Shown: in pieces, positions 1-11,780 of the stretch
Position numbering within the stretch: position 1 is the stretch's first letter
Layout: every line of letters starts with the position of its first letter
Source: Doryteuthis pealeii
Lineage: Eukaryota; Mollusca; Cephalopoda; Myopsida; Loliginidae
Assembly: GCA_023376005.1 (NCBI GenBank)
Contig: CM042143.1
Span: forward strand, 88,571,140-88,635,139
Reading direction: 5' to 3'
DNA: 64,000 bases
The notes under the pieces: generated by a model
Database searches by the model: none
The model's input: only the letters and a program-made list of their open reading frames with translations
What the model was told of the DNA's origin: nothing
Made by a program: the position numbers and the translations under genes

Positions 1-391
1 GGGGGTATGTATGATTGTGTATGGGGGAGTGGTGCATTATTTCTATCTTGATTTGGTGCGAGCTGAATGTAACATGTGAAGTGTAGTTATCTATTTGGAG
101 TTAGACATTTTAATCTACTGATTGTGATTTAGTCATCAAATTTTTAGGGTTGTGGACGTTTAGATATTAAAAAAAAATTGCTTTTGCCGTAGTAATTATT
201 TTTATAGTTTTCTAACCAAATTTCTATTTACTTGATTCACTCATCGTTTATCTTTTAGAACTTGCCATTAGTTGTTTTAGAGATTAATTCTAATTGTCTT
301 ATGTCAAAAAAGAATTCATTTTGAAATTGCTTGAACAAATCACTTTTCGAATAACATCTAACTTAGAATTATACTTTTGATAAACAACTCG
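1..391. other. AT-rich sequence, nothing recognised
   Basis: Unremarkable AT-rich DNA. No convincing minus-strand exon for the missing BRCT2 end was seen here. Confidence 0.5.
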
Positions 392-608
392 TACCGTGTT
401 TCGCCAAAAATAAAACGGGGCTTATATTAATTTTCACTCTGAAATATAACACTAGGCTTATTTTGGGGGAATGTTGAGTGTTTGCGTCGCATGATTTGCT
501 TGTGAAGAATACTTATTTCTTTTGTTTGTCTGCCACTCTCAACTAGGGGTTATTTTAAAATCATCCTGAAAAAATCACTCTAGGTCTTATTTTAAGGGAA
601 ACACGGTA
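392..608. mobile_element. MITE-like element with TACCGTGTTTC termini
   Basis: Begins TACCGTGTTTCGCC and ends GGGAAACACGGTA. Its subterminal arms describe related AAAATAAGACC-type sequence in opposite orientation. No coding capacity. Class not certain; this terminal type is common in animal genomes as a short DNA transposon. Confidence 0.6.
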
Positions 609-991
609 TGATTCTGATAGCAAAGTGCACTAAACAACAACAGTATTGACTAATGTGATCAAGCAAAAGCTCAACTCTTTTTTTATTTTTTTTTTAAATC
701 TCAAGAAACAGGGCGTTGCATTCTTTTAATTGGCAAGCTGCCATATTGAAAAAAGCTATGGAATATTTTATCATGGAAAATTATAAATTCCATGATTCCT
801 TTTTGGATTATGAAGTTTTTTCAATGTCTTCTTTGAGATTTTCAAGACTTTTTTTTTTAAAGAAGAAAACACACAGTTCAATACACAAAGACCCACTAAA
901 GAAAACCCAAATAATTGCTCACTGAAAGCTTTAAAAATATCTATTGAATATATATAATTTTTTATGGCTGCCCATTGATATTTGATGCCTA

Positions 992-1231
992 TTAACCCTC
1001 TATCTACCACTGTCACCCGCAATAGCATGGTTCCAAATGGTTGACAAGCTAGTATTGTATCACTGATTCTTTACTACTACTTAATAGAAATGTGTTTATT
1101 TAATTCATTTCTCTTTTTTAACTCTAAACCATTTTTTAAGAGCTGACGATCTATGGTGTTTTCGAGGGGGGGGGGTTTACAGCATTTTGATTGTCACGTG
1201 GTTTGGGGCGCTCTGGTAGATAAAGAGTTAA
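992..1231. mobile_element. piggyBac-like MITE (TTAA target site)
   Basis: TTAA followed by CCCTCTATCTACCA at the left; TGGTAGATAAAGAG followed by TTAA at the right. A second copy lies at 37324-37538. The TTAA flanks and short terminal inverted repeats fit piggyBac-type non-autonomous elements (inference). Contains a G run at about 1166-1175. Confidence 0.65.
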
Positions 1232-1478
1232 TTGATTTTAAAAGCAAATAACTTGCATAAATATTTTTCAAGATGAAAATGTGTCACAATATATCTCCAG
1301 TGATACTCTCCTTAGCAACGAGAGAGTCGATGTTGATAGTCAACAGTTCTTCAAAAGTACTAGATTTTTCTTTCAGCAAATCGTATTTTTTAATTTGCTT
1401 ATAGGAATAGTATTTCCTAATAGCTTTGAGCAGAATTACTAGGGCGAGTCAAAAGTTTTGCAATATTTTTGGTAAAGG

Positions 1479-1605
1479 GTCCAGTTTAACTTGATAGAAG
1501 ACCTACCTAGGAATTGCAAGGTTCCTGGTATCAACACCGGTCTCAACTCAACACATGAGTAGCACAGATTGCATAATCTGATCTGTGGAGTAAAGTCGAC
1601 TTGAA
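1479..1605 (+). mobile_element. tRNA-derived SINE, 3'-truncated copy
   Basis: Head resembles the anticodon and T-arm of the SINE family found throughout the window (GGAATTGCAAGGTTCCTGG, then AACTCAACACATGAGTAGCA). It stops where the next, complete SINE starts at about 1607, so two copies lie head to tail. Confidence 0.7.
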
Positions 1606-1835
1606 AGGGCCGATTTAGCTCAGTTGGTAGAGCATCTGCTGAGGAACCACAAGGTTCTGGGTTCAATACCACCACTCGCCAACACATCACTTGCATAGCA
1701 CAGCTTGGATCTATGTGATAAAGTGGGGAGCTTCACCTCAGCAAAAACAATCTTCCTGGTCTAGCACTAGCGAAAAGGGGATAGATTCCCTCACTATCCG
1801 GCTGATACCGATAATAGGCCACTCTGCCAACTTTT
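1606..1835 (+). mobile_element. tRNA-derived SINE, full length
   Basis: tRNA-like head with A box TTAGCTCAGTTGGTAGAGCA and B box GGTTCAATACC-type sequence (here GGGTTCAATACCACC), then a body ending AATAGGCCACTCTGCCAAC. About ten related copies occur in the window. The head is not a functional tRNA gene: the acceptor stem is not closed and the body continues. Confidence 0.85.
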
Positions 1836-2469
1836 GTTTTATTCTTTAAGTTACAACAAAAGCAGTCTAGAATTCAAAGTAGAGGCCATCCTGCTGCAAT
1901 CTTTTTGTCAATTCTTTTATCCCATGCTGATACCAGTTATTTTCTTTTGAAGCAAAGAACCTCCTTGACGCTCCTCTTGGTTTGTTGAATTGTTGCGAAT
2001 AGCAGGATGTGAGCTATGGATCAGAAAAAGTAATAATCCGAAAGAGCTAGGCTTGGGTGGCTGGGGTATCTGTTCGATACCCTCAAGTTCCTAAAAATCT
2101 AGCATGTGTGTAAATATTACAAAGCTTTTGACTCATCTTAGTAGTCTTTTTTAAAACTCTTCTTTTTTTTTAACCATTTAAAAGTGGAAGTATGGATCTT
2201 TTGTGCTTAAGATCTGTGGGAGGAGCCGGTGTAATTATGAAGGATTTGTTAATATTTTTTGCATGTAAAAAAAACCAAATGATACACTTTGATTAATCGA
2301 TACTATATTTTTTTAAAATTGTGTAATATAAAAATGTATAACAAACTGTAATATCAAGTTATTGAAAAAACGAAAAAAAAAAAAAAAAAAAAAAAAAGCA
2401 AACGAAAACAAACCATGAAATAATCTAACTTTTGCTTTGAAAAACAAAATGTAACAAAACATGAATATA

Positions 2470-2968
2470 CAGTGGAACCTTGGTTCTCGAATATAATTCA
2501 TTCAAAAATTAAGTTTAAGAACCGATTTGTTCAAAAACTGAAACAATATTTTCCATAAGAAATAGTGTAAAGTGGATTTATGCATTCTTGACCATCAGAT
2601 GAATGTCTATTTATGTGCCTACAGTTTTATATACTATGGAAAGACGTATTTAAACAACAGATAACACATAAAAATGTAAATATAAAAAAGAAAAGCATAA
2701 CAAATGAAGTGAAGAATTTGCACAAAAACAATATCAGACACTCGTTCAAGATAGTGACTGACGCTAACTGATGCTGCTTGGGTAGATTCAACCAGCCGTT
2801 CAGCTGTCTTTGGTTTGCCTCGGGAGTAATTTGTGTGACTTCTGTTTTCATCGGCTTGACTCGTCTGAAAATTTGTTAAAAAACTGAGGCCTTTTTTATT
2901 CAAATTTTTTGTTTGAACTCTGAATTGTTTGAACTTCAGAGTCGTTTGAGAACTGAGGTTCCTCTGTA
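2470..2968. mobile_element. DNA transposon remnant with CAGTGGAACCT termini
   Basis: Starts CAGTGGAACCTTGGTTCTCG and ends with the inverted form GAGAACTGAGGTTCCTCTG. About 0.5 kb with no intact transposase. Flanked on the left by a poly-A/T tract at about 2373-2396. Confidence 0.65.
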
Positions 2969-3093
2969 ATTCCTAATGTTTGATTATTTATGCTAAAAGT
3001 TAGGATTATATTAAAAACATTTTTTGTTTTTAATGTTGCTAAATTGCTTGAAAGGGCAAATTCTTCCATCAAAACTTCTTTTTATAGTGAGGC

Positions 3094-3440
3094 ACCTTGC
3101 ACAGTGTAGTGGTTAGCGAGCTAGGCTAGCAGACCATTACAAGTGAGTTCAATTCTCAGTACAAATGCAAAATAGCATGCAAGAGATAATATCATTAGAA
3201 TCACATTTTACGTATAAATAGCATTAGATTACGGAAACTCCTTAAGTAGCCTAACCCTAACCCTAACCCTATCCCTCAAAGGTTTTGGGTATTTCTGTTA
3301 AAAGTAATGAAATGTAATGCTTTTTATACGTAATCTAATGATATTGTCTCTTGCACACTATTCTGCAATTCTCACTTGTGCTTCATATTTCTGGCATTAT
3401 GCCACTACTAAGCTAAGCTTAGTAAATAACTATTTTTTTC
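3094..3440 (+). mobile_element. tRNA-derived SINE of a second type, split by a MITE
   Basis: Head GTGTAGTGGTTAGCGAGCT (A-box-like) and GAGTTCAATTCTCAG (B-box-like), tail GCCACTACTAAGCTAAGCTT then AGTAAATAA. The middle is interrupted by the inverted-repeat element at 3166-3368. Related tails or heads appear at about 7321-7445, 13665-13772 and 16153-16230. Confidence 0.65.
3166..3368. mobile_element. Palindromic MITE, family A, with CCCTAA core
   Basis: Arms GCAAGAGATAATATCATTAG and the inverse CTAATGATATTGTCTCTTGC. The centre carries CCTAACCCTAACCCTAACCC, telomere-like. Other copies: 6722-6896 and 55903-56095. Inserted into a SINE. Confidence 0.75.
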
Positions 3441-3520
3441 TTAGTGTATATATGGACTAAGATGTGTACTGATTGTCAGTGAGACATCAGGAATGAAGCT
3501 CCTTAATGTCCAGAACAAAC

Positions 3521-3700
3521 ATATATATATATATATATATGGAAAACTGAGGCAAAAGAAAAAGGTTAATAATGCTTGTGTGGCTAAAAGTATAAATATC
3601 TGCTATTTGCAAATGGGAAAGTTGTTGCAGGAAAAAGCTACTTAAATTATATACCAACATTTTATACTATTATGTGACAATATATATATATATACACATA
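3521..3700. repeat. AT microsatellites and spacer before the mariner-like copy
   Basis: (AT)n blocks at about 3521-3540 and 3681-3706, with AT-rich spacer. No gene. Confidence 0.7.
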
Positions 3701-3705
3701 TATAT

Positions 3706-4250
3706 AAGGTGATTGTAAAGTAACTCCCTTCCCTATTTTAAAAATCTTATAATTTATTTCTGAATCATTATTTTTACAAAAAAGAATATGAGAATACATA
3801 TAACATGGAGTTTTATTTCCAATTCTATTTGAACAGCAGCATTCACCTCAAGCCCTTGGGAATTGAATCAACTGATCTTCTCAGGAACGCTTGTGGAATG
3901 ACAGAAATAATTTCTCGTATTCATCCTTCAAGTTCTTCCAAAGTTGTTGGTTTTGTAGAGTAAATTTTCTCGTTCAACCAACCCCAAAGAAAAAAGTTGC
4001 AGGGTGTTAAATCAGGGCTTCTGGCCAGCCACTCATGTGGATCACGTCTACTCATCCATCTCCCAGGAAAATGGTGATTCAGCCATTCACAAACAAATAG
4101 CAAAATGTGGAGGAGAAAAGAAAAACAACAAGACAGATTTAATTGCCATAAATTAAGGAACATACATTAAAGAATTGAGAAAAATGTAACTACATTTAAA
4201 AAAAATAATAAATAGTTTGAAATAGGGAGTGACTTTTCAATCACCCTGTA
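3706..4250 (-). mobile_element. Internally deleted mariner/Tc1-like element, transposase C-terminal remnant
   Basis: Left end AGGTGATTGTAAAGTAACTC and right end GAGTGACTTTTCAATCACCC are imperfect inverted repeats beside TA-rich DNA. On the minus strand a frame reads WLARSPDLTPCNFFLWGWLN followed by EKIYSTKPTTLEELEG. This is the C-terminal catalytic region (D-x-x-P-x-D/N-F-F-L-W-G) of IS630/mariner-type DDE transposases. The N-terminal DNA-binding part is missing. The element at 29341-29968 shares both ends but keeps only the N-terminal part. Confidence 0.8.
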
Positions 4251-4648
4251 TATATATATAATTGTTCATATTTGGGTTTCTAAACGTCTAACCATCAGAC
4301 TCTTAAGTTTCAAAAAAAGTTAAAACAAAGTAATGATAAGAAAATAAATAAATAAATGAAAACAAAACCGGTTTGAGTGGAATGGAAAAAGGAAGAAATT
4401 TGTTAAATGCAACAAAAACATTTTGAAGAGTAGTCTCCCTTGTTTGAAAGTTGGCTGTTACATCTTCTTGAGCAAGAGAGACATACTTTTGACTAATTAA
4501 GAGAGTGACGAGGCATTTGATCACATGATGTAAATTTTTGGAATGCTGTATGGAAAGTAAAACGCGTCAAACAAAATCAATAGCAATTTTACCCCCCCCC
4601 CTCACTCCAAAAAAAAAAGAGAAAAATTTTGGAGTAATAGTTTTCCTG

Positions 4649-5175
4649 GTAATTTTGATTGTTTTAGCGCGCCGGCGTCAGACGAATTTCCGGCCCAACT
4701 TAGATATTTTCCGAGTTGTGTTTTTGTCGCTTTTTGTCAGCAAATTAAGGTAGATATTTTACTATCCTCCCTCCCCGATTTTTATCAATGTAGATATTTT
4801 ACAAACACCACTTTAAAAATTTTTTTATTGAATTTGTATAAATTTCAATTGAATTTTTACAAAACTCAAATTTCAAAACAGTTTTCATAGTGTATGTAAT
4901 ACACACTGTCTTTGAGTGTACACTCTGAGATTTGAAATTTGTATAAATTAAAATGGAGAAAAATTTTTTTTTAAAAGGGGTTTGTAAAATATCTACCGTG
5001 ATTTGCCAATAAAAATCTGGGGGTAGGGCTGTGTAAAATATCTACATTAATTTGTCGACAAAAACATGACTTGGAAGATATCTAAGTTGGGACAATAATT
5101 TGTCTGACGCTAGCACACCAAAACATAGTGTAAATTAGGGCAGAAGGCCGGGACGACAAAAAATCAAAATTACCG
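4649..5175. mobile_element. Foldback element, family with GGTAATTTTGATT arms
   Basis: Long inverted repeat: left GGTAATTTTGATTG...CGTCAGACGAATTTC...CCCAACTTAGATATTTT; right AAGATATCTAAGTTGGGAC...GTCTGACGCTAGC...AATCAAAATTACC. No coding capacity. A partial copy at about 27934-28420 is split by a TTAA MITE. Confidence 0.75.
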
Positions 5176-5270
5176 TTTTTCCTTTGCTATCAATTTAATT
5201 TTTAAAATGCCATTCAAAACTTCAAAGTGAGACATGAGATTATTTTTAAGATCTTTAATCCCTTTCACTA

Positions 5271-6094
5271 GGTATGTGCAAAATGGTCTAAGGGAGATAA
5301 CTCATTTTTTCTGTTTCTGGTTTTTTTATCTGAAACACAAACGCTTTCGCTGGGACAAAATCTACAAAGGACTACATGTGCAAAATTTCATCTACAAAAG
5401 TTCCACAGTGTAAACGTAAGAAAAAATAACAACACAATAAAGACCCACAAACTGAAACAGTTTCACTTTCCCCAAAGTGAAAATCCCTGTTTTTGGAGTG
5501 AAAAAGGGAATAGCTTATAATTTTATCCTTATAAATAATTTTTTAAATATATAAAAATCTTGGAAAATCTGTTGCGCAAAATTGTCCATTTTTAGATAGA
5601 TTAAATAAAGCTTAATATGTGGTTAAATCATTGAATGCAATATGCCACGTTCCAGATGTTTAAAATTCACTATAAAATTTTTAAGTGAATAAAAATAAGC
5701 CAATTGAATCAGAGAAAATACTTTTTTTTCATCAATTCAAAGAAAAATATTGTTTTTAAAACTACAAAAAAAAAAACATGCTACAAGAAAATAGCTTTTA
5801 AATTTTCAAATAACTTTTTTTTGGTATTAAAGTTTTATTAAAAAAAATTTTTTTTATGTGTTTTTCAGGATTTGTTCTTTCTAGAAATGTAAAAATTAGG
5901 GACTGGAAAATTTTTATTCTTCAATTTAAAAAAAGAAAAAAAAAGCTATTCCTTCTAAAATTAAGTCATTAATGAATGATTTGGTAAAAATTTCATTAAA
6001 ATCAGACAATTCCCTGATTTTTGTTAATAGTTTAAAAATTAAAAAAAACATTTTAATTTTTTCATTACCTCCCTTTCCGATTTTTGCACATACC
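5271..6094. mobile_element. Foldback element (GGTATGTGCAAAA arms)
   Basis: Left arm GGTATGTGCAAAATGG with AGGGAGATAACTCA; right arm CCTCCCTTTCCGA with TTTTTGCACATACC. The interior is AT-rich and shares the segment AAAATCTTGGAAAA(T)CTGTTGCGC with the foldback at 11781-12319, so the two families are related. Confidence 0.7.
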
Positions 6095-6099
6095 TACCT

Positions 6100-6720
6100 T
6101 TCACTAAATAATCATCTGTGTGTTCCTCAATTCAGAAAACATTGTTGATCTGTGCCTACATTTATTGAAACAAAAGCCTTGAAATGAAATCAAGTAATCA
6201 ATTCTAAAACAACACCAGAAAATCAAAAGTGTGTATGTAGATGTCTTTGTACATTAATATGCCTTAAATTTGTTTGTGAAATGCTAATTTTCAGATCTGC
6301 TCAATTTACCCTCAAAGCCTTCAATCATAATTTCACTACCATCATTAAATATTTCTCAAAAAGTAGTTTTCTTCCTTCTACAGCGTTTGATCTTTGTGAC
6401 CTCACAGCTGTCAGACCTTTTTTCTCAAAAACAACAGCTCTATTTTTGCTTTTTTCTCTCTCTTGAGAACGGGGGGGGGGAGCTTGGGAGACGGATCATT
6501 TGGATCAAATATAAAGACTGCGATGATAAAAATGATATTGTTATATTAGTGATTTTTCCTAAAAACTTTTGGAAAAAAAATCACTCCTCTCACTCTAACA
6601 CAAGGACAATTTTTTTAAATTCTGCCCTACCCTTTAAAAATTCACTTCAGTTTTTTCTTTTTCAGTTTTTCTCTCTAGTTTATCAACATAAGTAAAAAAA
6701 AAAAAAAGAATATTTGGTAG
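6100..6720. other. AT-rich spacer, nothing recognised
   Basis: Includes a G run at about 6471-6480 and a short open frame (6387-6695) without similarity I recognise. No repeat match found in the window. Confidence 0.5.
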
Positions 6721-6721
6721 A

Positions 6722-6896
6722 AATGCATAATACCATGCAACAGATAATATCATTAGAATTGCATTTTACATATAGATAACCTAACCCTAAAACTAACCCT
6801 TATATCTCAAAGGTTTCGCGTATTTCCCTGAAATGTAATGAAATGTGATACTTTTTATATGTAAATGATATTATCTCTTGCATGCTATTCTGCATT
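6722..6896. mobile_element. Palindromic MITE, family A, copy 2
   Basis: Same arms as 3166-3368 (CAGATAATATCATTAGAATT; inverse at the right) with CTAACCCTAAAACTAACCC at the centre. Confidence 0.7.
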
Positions 6897-6899
6897 AGT

Positions 6900-7500
6900 A
6901 CCGAATATTTTAATTAGAGTAAATTTTGCCTTATTAAAATAAAAGTAATCAAAAATGTAAATTAACCAATAGAATTCAAGTTGGATAAAATAATACTCAG
7001 ATAGTCGTTTCTTTTTTAGTCACTCGGCTTAGAACAAGGTTATTTTCTTGCAACAAAAAATAAAACCAGAGAATAACTTAAGGGGGAGATAACTCTTTGT
7101 CCTTGTCGATTTTTCAAACCATTTTAGCACTCAGGCAGTTGTAAATTATACTCATTATTAATTTGTTATAATGACACAAGTTAGTTATTGTGTTCAACGA
7201 TTTAAAGATTGTGAATGTGAATCTAAGCATATCTTAGTAAGGAATAGAAAGGTTGTTTGCATTTGAGTATATTCCTTTATTTTTAATTGATATTTACAAG
7301 GAACAGTTTGATTGGGAGTAATTAATAAAGCTAAGCTAGTAGACAAATACCCACGAGTTCAATTTGCATTGGGCACATTCTATTTTTGGCCTTGTGCCAC
7401 AATTAAGCTTAAATATTTAGCCAGGTACACTTAGGTACCAAGAAAGCAGAAAAGTATTGTTTCCAATGTTTTTTATCCTATAAGTTCCTCCTCACACTCA
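6900..7500. other. AT-rich spacer with a SINE-like fragment
   Basis: Contains a second-type SINE fragment at about 7321-7445 (AAGCTAGTAGACAAATACCC, AGTTCAATTTGC, GTGCCACAATTAAGCTTAAA). Otherwise nothing recognised. Confidence 0.5.
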
Positions 7501-7502
7501 CA

Positions 7503-7505
<3 letters not shown>

Positions 7506-7548
<43 letters not shown>

Positions 7549-7549
7549 G

Positions 7550-7580
<31 letters not shown>

Positions 7581-7722
7581 TATATAAATAAATGGTTAAG
7601 AAAAAGGCTTAAAAATCGGCCATTTTGCGGTAATAGATCTATTTCTACCCAAGGGTATCTGTATATACCTATGATTTTTGTCAGACCGCTAACTTTGAAA
7701 TGGTAAACAGAATTTATGGGAG

Positions 7723-7754
<32 letters not shown>

Positions 7755-7986
7755 TTTTTGTGGAGAACTTTGAATAAGTTTTGGTATCAGTTCTTATCAT
7801 CACCTTGGGTGCAGAATTTATATCCTGGGATCAATTAAGCAGGTGGTCGTTGTCTTTATTTGAGTTGACCATCTCAATAAATTCTCATTTAGAAGGATCA
7901 GCCCCCTTGCCCCTCCATCTTTTGAATTTTTTACCCAGCAGTCATTTTCAACTGTTTCTCTTGTTCTCCCCCCCAAAAAAAAAAAC

Positions 7987-8026
<40 letters not shown>
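7506..8026. repeat. Cluster of AT and TATG microsatellites
   Basis: (AT)n at about 7506-7535, (GTAT)n at 7536-7552, (AT)n at 7553-7590, 7723-7753 and 7990-8026. The open frames rich in Tyr-Ile here are microsatellite artefacts. Confidence 0.9.
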
Positions 8027-8028
<2 letters not shown>

Positions 8029-8344
8029 CATAATGCTCATTCATACAGAAAATGGAATTAACACACAGTTTTGATTGGGAGAGTTTTTGTTCATTTTGTA
8101 CCAATGCCTTTTAGAAAGGCCCATGTCTACTTCTTTCGCCAGCTATGGGTAAATAGCAGGGCAATTGGAGCTCTTTAGTCTCTGTAAAGACAGTCCAATT
8201 AATGTAAGGTTATTCTGATAGAAAAAAAAAAACAACCCAAAGACCCTAAGTTCAGGTAAAGAAAGGGAGGAGGAGGGGTAGGCATGAAACAAGCAACTTC
8301 ACGCTATAAAAAAATCTTTTAATTTAATTTTCTTTTTAATTACC

Positions 8345-9035
8345 AACATTTTAACAGATTATTTGGCAAATACATACAAGTAACCTTGTAACAGAAGAGA
8401 AAATATAATTCTTAGGTAATTCTATCTTATTCCTTAACTCTTTGAAACCATAAGCCTGATATTACAGGCTGAGCATTATTTTACTGATATATCAGATATA
8501 CCCATAATAAAAGGCTAAAATTATCTGGCCCTCAGGTCCAGTGGCTTTGGCCATTGGGCTGGTAAAATATTAAATATCAGTGTGATCCCAGAAGGCTATC
8601 CCCTCCAGGCAACACCTTTTCCCTTGTTTTAAAGGGGCAGGGCTAGGTTTATTGCCCAGTGCCTGAAGCATCTCAAAAGAAGAATGCTGAGGAGATTCCC
8701 AGAATTTTAAACACTAGAAATGCATGAGATTTGGTTTGTGCATGGTTTTCTACATTAATGATTCTTGTATTTGACTGACATGGTAGGTTGTTAGTAAATA
8801 CTTACTAATAATGAAAGGCTTAGTAAATACTTACTAATAATGAAAGGCTTAGTAAATACTTACTAATAATGAAAGGTTTAGTATAGAAGTCATTTACATT
8901 TTTAATTAACAATATCTTAGCAGATTATTTGGCAACTACATATAAGTAACCTTGCAACAGAAAAGAAAATATCCTTACCTAACTATTTTATTCCTCAAGT
9001 CTTTTAGAACATAAACCTGATATTACAGGCTGATC
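8345..9035. repeat. Direct repeat pair around inserted sequence, plus 29-bp tandem triplet
   Basis: 8345-8480 and 8905-9035 are diverged direct copies (CAGATTATTTGGCAA, AAGTAACCTTG, CTGATATTACAGGCTGA). Between them is a GC-richer repeat at 8580-8700, also at 49989-50112 (GGCTATCCCC, AAAGGGGCAGGGCT, TTTATTGCCCAGTGCCTGA). A 29-bp unit (TTAGTAAATACTTACTAATA plus ATGAAAGGC) is repeated three times at 8791-8877. Confidence 0.75.
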
Positions 9036-9044
9036 TATTAGATA

Positions 9045-9643
9045 TCTTATTATAATGGAGATTGTGTGTTTTTCTGTCTGTAACCGAAACTATATTACTA
9101 ATCGAGTCACAATTAACATAGTTATTTACATCACATTCTCCATGATTTTATTTATATTTAAACCTCAATTATTAATAAAATTGCTTCACTTTTTTATTAG
9201 TGTTGTCCATATCTACATACAAATAACATGCAATTGTATTTATATATACAAAAAATAGCAGTTTGCAGTGTGAATGGAAAGGCTAATTTGCATATTGATT
9301 TTAAAAATGTGATTTTATTAGATATGTGCTTAGTATTATTGATTTCTGTTTGGTTTTATTTTAATGAATATAAGCAAAAATCTCTTCAATGAATCTTAAA
9401 TGAAATCCATTAACAAGAAAAAATAACTGTCATTTTATTCCTTATTTCCTAATTTAACTAAATAGTTAAATAAGTAAAATTCAGCAATGAAAGACGGGAG
9501 TGATGGAAGAGTAAGTTTCATCTCTATTTTTCTATTATACCCCCACTCTGTTACATATCTTTTTGTCTGCCTCTAATTTAATACGATATTTTATTACATT
9601 AAAACATAAATACTTGCACCCGGAGGGTGCATATATTTGCTAG
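9045..9643 (+). mobile_element. Non-autonomous Helitron, about 0.6 kb
   Basis: 5' end TCTTATTATAATGGAGATTG preceded by A; 3' hairpin GCACCCGGAGGGTGC followed nine bases later by CTAG then T, the Helitron 3' signature. No Rep/helicase coding. A close relative lies at 21036-21660 and diverged relatives at 9951-10440 (minus), 42627-43075 and 57396-57610 (minus). Confidence 0.8.
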
Positions 9644-9703
9644 TACTAATAATGAAAGGCTTAACATATTAGTCATTCATAACTTTTTGTTTTTTATTTG
9701 AAC

Positions 9704-10431
9704 TAGCAAGAATATGCACCCTCCAGTATCACTATATTATATATACTATCAAGAATATGAGCTAGAGAAAGGACTAGAGTATTGGCTAGTGTCCCAGCAA
9801 TACATTCAAATAATGCACACACTTGTTCCATCTGTGGACTTCTTTGCAAGTCATTGGCAGGGCTGAAATGTCACCTGCGATTAACACACAAGGTTTGATT
9901 AAAAAGGTTGTCTGAACCTCATACGTCGAAATCGATGGGAGAGTCCATCATACTATCAAGAATATGAGCCCTCTGGGCACAAGTATTTAAGTTTTAATGT
10001 AATGAAATATAATAGATTAGAATGACTAACAAAGCCAAATAGGAATGCATATAGAAATATTACATTCATTTGAATTATATTCTAATTGGTTTCTATATAA
10101 AAATCATTCATAGGATTGATTTTAATATGTTGAAGAATTAAACAATAATATTAGAGATCAATAACACCAAGTAATTATTTATTAAACCCGGTTTTATGTA
10201 AACTTTTATTTCTTAGTGATATATAAGACACATTGCAGCATTTTAAACATACTAATAGCATGGGCTGTTCTGAGGCAAATCTAACTCAAATTTTCAGAGA
10301 CATCGTTAATAGATAAGATTTATTCTATGTATTAATGATTTTACTATAAATTGAATATTCATTGATAAACTTGTGCAATTCCTGAGGATATTGTGATGTA
10401 TGTTTCAGTTACAGACTGACACAGAGTTTCC

Positions 10432-10440
<9 letters not shown>
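9704..10440 (-). mobile_element. Reverse-oriented Helitron remnants with an embedded C2H2-like fragment
   Basis: Minus-strand 3' ends at 9704-9735 (ACTAGCAAGAATATGCACCC) and about 9951-9985 (ACTATCAAGAATATGAGCCC). A 5' end near 10440 reads, on minus, TATTATAATGGAAACTCTG. At 9811-9894 on the plus strand a frame reads HTCSICGLLCKSLAGLKCH then LRLTHK, a C2H2-like tail typical of retrotransposon remnants; a related tail is at 26945-27025. No intact gene. Confidence 0.65.

Positions 10441-10471
<31 letters not shown>
10438..10471. repeat. AT microsatellite
   Basis: Uninterrupted (AT)n at the outer end of the Helitron remnant. Confidence 0.9.
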
Positions 10472-10476
<5 letters not shown>

Positions 10477-10559
10477 TGATTATATTAGGGCCTAATGTAT
10501 TTAATGAAAGAAAGGTTTCAACATTACTACTAAATACTGATATATAAAGGAGAGTAAAA

Positions 10560-10790
10560 AATTATCCACACTTTTTTTGTATCTTTTCTATGTAGGATGT
10601 CCTTTTTCTTCCCTTCTTTTTTTTTATAATAAAAAGGGAATGGTCCTGAGGTAACGACACTCATAAGAAACAAGATTTCGGCAGATAATCAGGATTTCCA
10701 TTTTATCTTGGATGATTTGGACGGTCTCATTTTTAACCAAAGGGTGTTGCAAGATGATAACAGTCATACAATTAAGGAACATGAGTATTG
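10560..10790 (+). repeat. Dispersed repeat X
   Basis: Shares ATAATCAGGATTT, TTTTATCTTGGATGATTTGG and GATGATAACAGTC segments with 40735-41110 (opposite strand) and 56490-56930. The longer copies carry an adjoining polypyrimidine tract. Class unknown. Confidence 0.6.
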
Positions 10791-10799
10791 ATATTTTTT

Positions 10800-11185
10800 T
10801 TAGAACATTTCTGTAATCTTTGTCATCATTAGGTTCAACCTTTAAAAAGAAAAGGAAAAAACAAAAAAAAAAAAACCTTCACAAAGAAATTCCCCATCTT
10901 TTACAAAAAAAGGGACTACCAATTCCTTGGATCCTTGTAATAATTGATTTGTGAGTTTGAGAAAAGTGGAGTTAGAATGGAGTTTTTAAAAAATTTATTT
11001 TCCTATAAAATGACAGCCCCACCCCTTTTACCAGAAGTTGTCTGGGTTAATTTCCTCAGTGAAGAGCATCTCAGGGACAGTCTCTTAATCTGTTAAAGAG
11101 TTCAACAAGTACATCTTCATTTGGATAACTTTTGAAAACAAAAAAACAAACACACACAAATTTTTTTTTTTGGTTTGTTGGATTT
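10800..11185. other. AT-rich spacer
   Basis: Nothing recognised apart from short A runs. Confidence 0.45.
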
Positions 11186-11500
11186 TATGGCATGTCAACC
11201 CTTTTTTTGTTTTATTGATAGGTATTCAAAAATTTGTTTCTATTTAACCCAGAGATGGGTTGGTTGGATTTTACGGCATGTCAACCTTTGTTGGATTATT
11301 TTATGCCAAAAACATTTTGTTCTATCGATGGGTATTTGAATTTTTTCAAAACACTTTTTTAAAACTCATTTTTCCTATTTAACCCATAGATGGGACCCTA
11401 ACTCAGAGTCAAAGTGGACCTGGTAGTAATAGTGATTACTCCACTCTCCCTAAAGCTCCAAAATTGGAACTTCACCATTAGATGCAATTTGAGAAATAAT
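11186..11500 (-). repeat. Dispersed repeat G, partial and internally rearranged
   Basis: Carries GGATTTTACGGCATGTCAAC, AACCCATAGATGGGACCCTA and GTGGACCTGGTAGTAAT. It is a fragment of the roughly 0.6-kb family seen best at 25592-26222, 32862-33462, 46577-47195 and 62444-62992. The first arm is present twice in tandem here (11186-11240, 11258-11330). Confidence 0.65.
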
Positions 11501-11780
11501 GACTTAACATGGATTTTCAATTCATAAATTATTTTAAACACTATTCATTATTTCTTCTGGTATCCAAATTTCTGGAAATGGTAACGTCATCTTTGACTAA
11601 ATACACAAATTCTTGATGACATTTGGCACCTATCAACAGTCTTTGATATTTTTTTTCTAAATTGCTGCAAAACAAATTTTAGATTTAATTTCCCCAGTAT
11701 AACCCATTTTTCTTCAATATTCTTCCATATCTTTCGATTCAAAATTCATTAATTCCTAGTATCATTCTACCATTATTATT

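Noticed and set aside
1606..1680. tRNA gene-like heads (also at 12994, 36031, 47272, 48203, 62113)
   Set aside because: Each continues into the same 150-bp body and lacks a paired acceptor stem, so they are SINEs rather than tRNA genes.
3250..3275. Interstitial telomere or chromosome-end signal from CCCTAA repeats
   Set aside because: The runs are only three or four units and always at the centre of inverted-repeat elements, so they belong to the elements.
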